A stretch of DNA of 64,000 nt from Pelagibius sp965227505 (GTDB taxonomy: Bacteria; Pseudomonadota; Alphaproteobacteria; Kiloniellales; Kiloniellaceae), in the NCBI RefSeq assembly GCF_965227505.1, contig NZ_OZ245757.1:248001-312000 (forward strand), given 5' to 3'. Positions within the stretch are counted from its first letter, which is position 1. Every line of letters starts with the position of its first letter. The notes below the pieces were generated by a model. That model ran no database searches and was not told where the DNA came from. It worked only from the letters and a program-made list of their open reading frames with translations. A program made the translations under genes and the position numbers. Shown in pieces: positions 62,284 to 64,000 of the stretch.

Positions 62284-62859
62284 ATGACTTCATCAGGACC
62301 GCAGGCCTTGGCAACGGCTGCCGACAACGCCGCCGGCTCCGCCGATGAAGCCGCGCCCAAAGCCGCCAATGCCGACACCCGCCAGGCCTACACCGGCACG
62401 TATCGCCTGCTGGTGAAGGGTAAAAACATTAATGAGGACACCCTGTTGGCGACTGATTATCTCAATCACTTCAACGAGATAATCATGCTTCTCGAGATGG
62501 TTCCTTCGATGCCGGAGTGCTTTGAGGACTGCCAGGAATGGCAGCCCAAGGACTACGCCGATCACTTCCGGGACAGCTGTTTCTCCGATGCGGAACTGGC
62601 CATCCTGGCCTACGAGAACGCGCCCCGGAACTACCGGCAGGCCTTTGACGCCACGGTTGATCAGATGAATCGCCTGATTGCCGATTCCATGCCGAAGATC
62701 AAGGCGGCCGTCGACGCCGGCGAAGAAGGCCCCTTGCAATTGACCGTCGAAGGGGTCACGCGCAGGCTGCAAAGCTTCGTCGACGTCGCTTCCTCGATCA
62801 TCAACGGCAACATGGACACCCTGGACCAGACGCAGATCGACAGTGTCATGAACGGCTGA
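62284..62859 (+). CDS. Conserved-looking protein of unknown function
   Basis: 191 aa, no signal peptide. The first 40 residues are Ala-rich; then come a helical region (LATDYLNHFNEIIMLLEMVPSM) and an acidic, aromatic middle (PECFEDCQEWQPKDYADHF). The end is helical and Gln-rich (DQTQIDSVMNG). I do not recognise a family. It has normal codon use and a weak upstream GGGA. It may be a lineage-specific alphaproteobacterial protein. Confidence 0.7.
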   Translation: MTSSGPQALATAADNAAGSADEAAPKAANADTRQAYTGTYRLLVKGKNINEDTLLATDYLNHFNEIIMLLEMVPSMPECFEDCQEWQPKDYADHFRDSCFSDAELAILAYENAPRNYRQAFDATVDQMNRLIADSMPKIKAAVDAGEEGPLQLTVEGVTRRLQSFVDVASSIINGNMDTLDQTQIDSVMNG

Positions 62860-62908
62860 TCCGTTCCTGGTTGGCCCATTCCGGGCTGGCCTCTCCCAGG
62901 TTGCCGCC

Positions 62909-64000
62909 TCAGGCCCGATGCAGCAGATCGCTGCCGGGGCGCCTGTCGATCAATTTCCGCAAGGCCTGCAGGCCCGGCAGAATACTGTCCGGCTTCACGG
63001 AAGAGAAACCCAGACGCATGAAGTTGCGCGGCGGCTTCTTCGAAAGGAAATGCAGTGAACCGGGCTCGATCACGATTCCCTCGCCCAGGGCTTCGCGGGC
63101 CAGGACGTCCGTATCCAGACTGCGCGGTCCTTCGAGCCAGAAGCTGGTTCCGCCGCAGGACGGGCGCGGCGCAAACTGCGGCAGATACCTGGCCAGCCCC
63201 TCCCCCATGATTTCCCAGCGCGTGCGGAAGTCACGCTGGAGGCGATGGACCAAGGCGTCATAATGTCCGCCGGCGATGAACAGCGCCATGGTCCGTTGAT
63301 TGTTGGTGGCCGGGTGGCGCAGCATCAGCCGGCGCAGCATCCGGGCCTCGTGGATGAACTCCTCGGCGCCGACCATGTAGCCCATGCGCAGGCCCGGGCC
63401 CAGGTACTTGGAAAAGCTGCCGATGTAGATGACGCGGCCGGAGCGGTCCATGGCCTTCAGCGCCGTGGTCGGCGCGTGCAGAAAGTTCGCCTCCGCCTCG
63501 TAGTCGTCCTCGATCACCAGGAAGTCGGATTTCTGGGCACGCTCCAGAAGCGCCATGCGCCGCTCCAGCGGCAGCGTGACGGTGGTCGGCGACTGGTGGC
63601 TCGGCGTCACGTAGGCGCAGGCGCAGCCGTCCAGGCGGTGATCCACCACGATCCCTTCCTGGTCGACCGGAATGGGGCGGACCTGGGTTCCGTTGAGCGC
63701 GAAGATGTTGCGGGTATCGACGTAGCCGGGGTTTTCCACCGCCAGCGTGCGCCCCGGCCCCGCCAGGAGCTCGGCAATCAGGAACAGCGCATTCTGCGCG
63801 CCCAGGGTGATGAGGATCTCAGAGGGAGCGGCCTTGATGCCGCGGCGCGGCAGCACGCGGGTTCTGATCTCCTCGATCAGGCGGGAGTCGTCCTCATTGA
63901 AGTTGTCTTCGGTCCACTTCTGGATTGCTTCGACGCCCAGCGCCTGGCGCGAGCACATGCGCCAGGTCGAAACCGGAAAGAGGTTCGGGTCCGGCTGGCC
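62909..64000 (-). CDS. MocR-like (aminotransferase-domain) regulator or transaminase, 5' end off window
   Basis: 364 visible codons of a fold-type I aminotransferase domain: ITLGAQNALFLIAELL, VENPGYVDTRN, AYVTPSHQSPTTVTLPLERR, the PLP Lys in YIGSFSKYLGPGLRMGY and RNFMRLGFSSV at the C-terminus. These features match the C-terminal half of MocR/GntR regulators more than free transaminases; the N-terminal winged helix would lie beyond 64000. Both readings remain open. Confidence 0.85.
   Translation of the reverse strand, partial: GQPDPNLFPVSTWRMCSRQALGVEAIQKWTEDNFNEDDSRLIEEIRTRVLPRRGIKAAPSEILITLGAQNALFLIAELLAGPGRTLAVENPGYVDTRNIFALNGTQVRPIPVDQEGIVVDHRLDGCACAYVTPSHQSPTTVTLPLERRMALLERAQKSDFLVIEDDYEAEANFLHAPTTALKAMDRSGRVIYIGSFSKYLGPGLRMGYMVGAEEFIHEARMLRRLMLRHPATNNQRTMALFIAGGHYDALVHRLQRDFRTRWEIMGEGLARYLPQFAPRPSCGGTSFWLEGPRSLDTDVLAREALGEGIVIEPGSLHFLSKKPPRNFMRLGFSSVKPDSILPGLQALRKLIDRRPGSDLLHRA

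Overview
The window reads as a piece of a high-GC alphaproteobacterial chromosome, most likely from the Rhodospirillales in the broad sense (Rhodovibrionaceae/Kiloniellaceae-like). The grounds are the gene order rlpA-dac-tmk-holB-metG-tatD-MBL, a DUF1127 protein, TTAA-N7-TTAA (CtrA-like) and Irr-type operator sequences, and overall codon use. Genus assignment is not possible by eye.

Layout. 1-4752: a polyol (sorbitol/mannitol-type) ABC importer operon reading left off the window, with a divergent SorC-type regulator. 4794-10209: surface polysaccharide genes (three glycosyltransferases and a Wzx-like flippase). 10414-19116: a two-domain polyphosphate:AMP phosphotransferase, a carboxymuconolactone-decarboxylase-like secreted protein with a LysR regulator, an outer-membrane beta-barrel, a periplasmic CpdB-type nucleotidase and catalase-peroxidase KatG behind two palindromic Irr/PerR-type boxes. 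19321-33153: a redox and small-molecule region with a flavin amine oxidase and TetR regulator, aldehyde dehydrogenase plus iron alcohol dehydrogenase, two MDR oxidoreductases, RidA plus TetR with three clear operators, a thioredoxin-like membrane protein, a BASS transporter, a cupin, a WYL regulator with a second RidA, and a second iron alcohol dehydrogenase.

33299-36058 looks like the decayed remains of an integrated element. An 18-bp repeat of the tRNA-Ser 3' end lies at the left edge, the intact tRNA-Ser(UGA) at the right edge, and a broken serine recombinase lies against the tRNA. Inside are an AT-richer GNAT gene, a YHS-domain gene and two abutting perfect 18-bp palindromes.

36365-49980 returns to core-like genes: a nicotinamidase-like hydrolase, AdhP, a type III polyketide synthase with an ICMT-type methyltransferase (a BpsA/BpsB-like pair), envelope and peptidoglycan genes (MltB, RlpA, D,D-carboxypeptidase), then tmk, holB, metG, tatD and an MBL-fold hydrolase packed with 4-nt overlaps. 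50008-64000 holds an orphan peptide-type binding protein, DUF1127, three small exported proteins (two CARDB-like) around gph, mazG, an RTX-type secreted protein with an unusual progressively shortening super-repeat, a 3-hydroxyisobutyrate-dehydrogenase-like enzyme, a small SET-domain protein, an unknown conserved-looking gene and a truncated MocR-like aminotransferase gene.

The strongest leads for new biology are the decayed tRNA-Ser element with its double palindrome, the shared operator pair at 3580-3608 and 20763-20793, the double box before katG, the triple operator between ridA and its TetR gene, and the repeat architecture of the RTX protein. No CRISPR array, intact insertion sequence, restriction system or intact defence system was seen.
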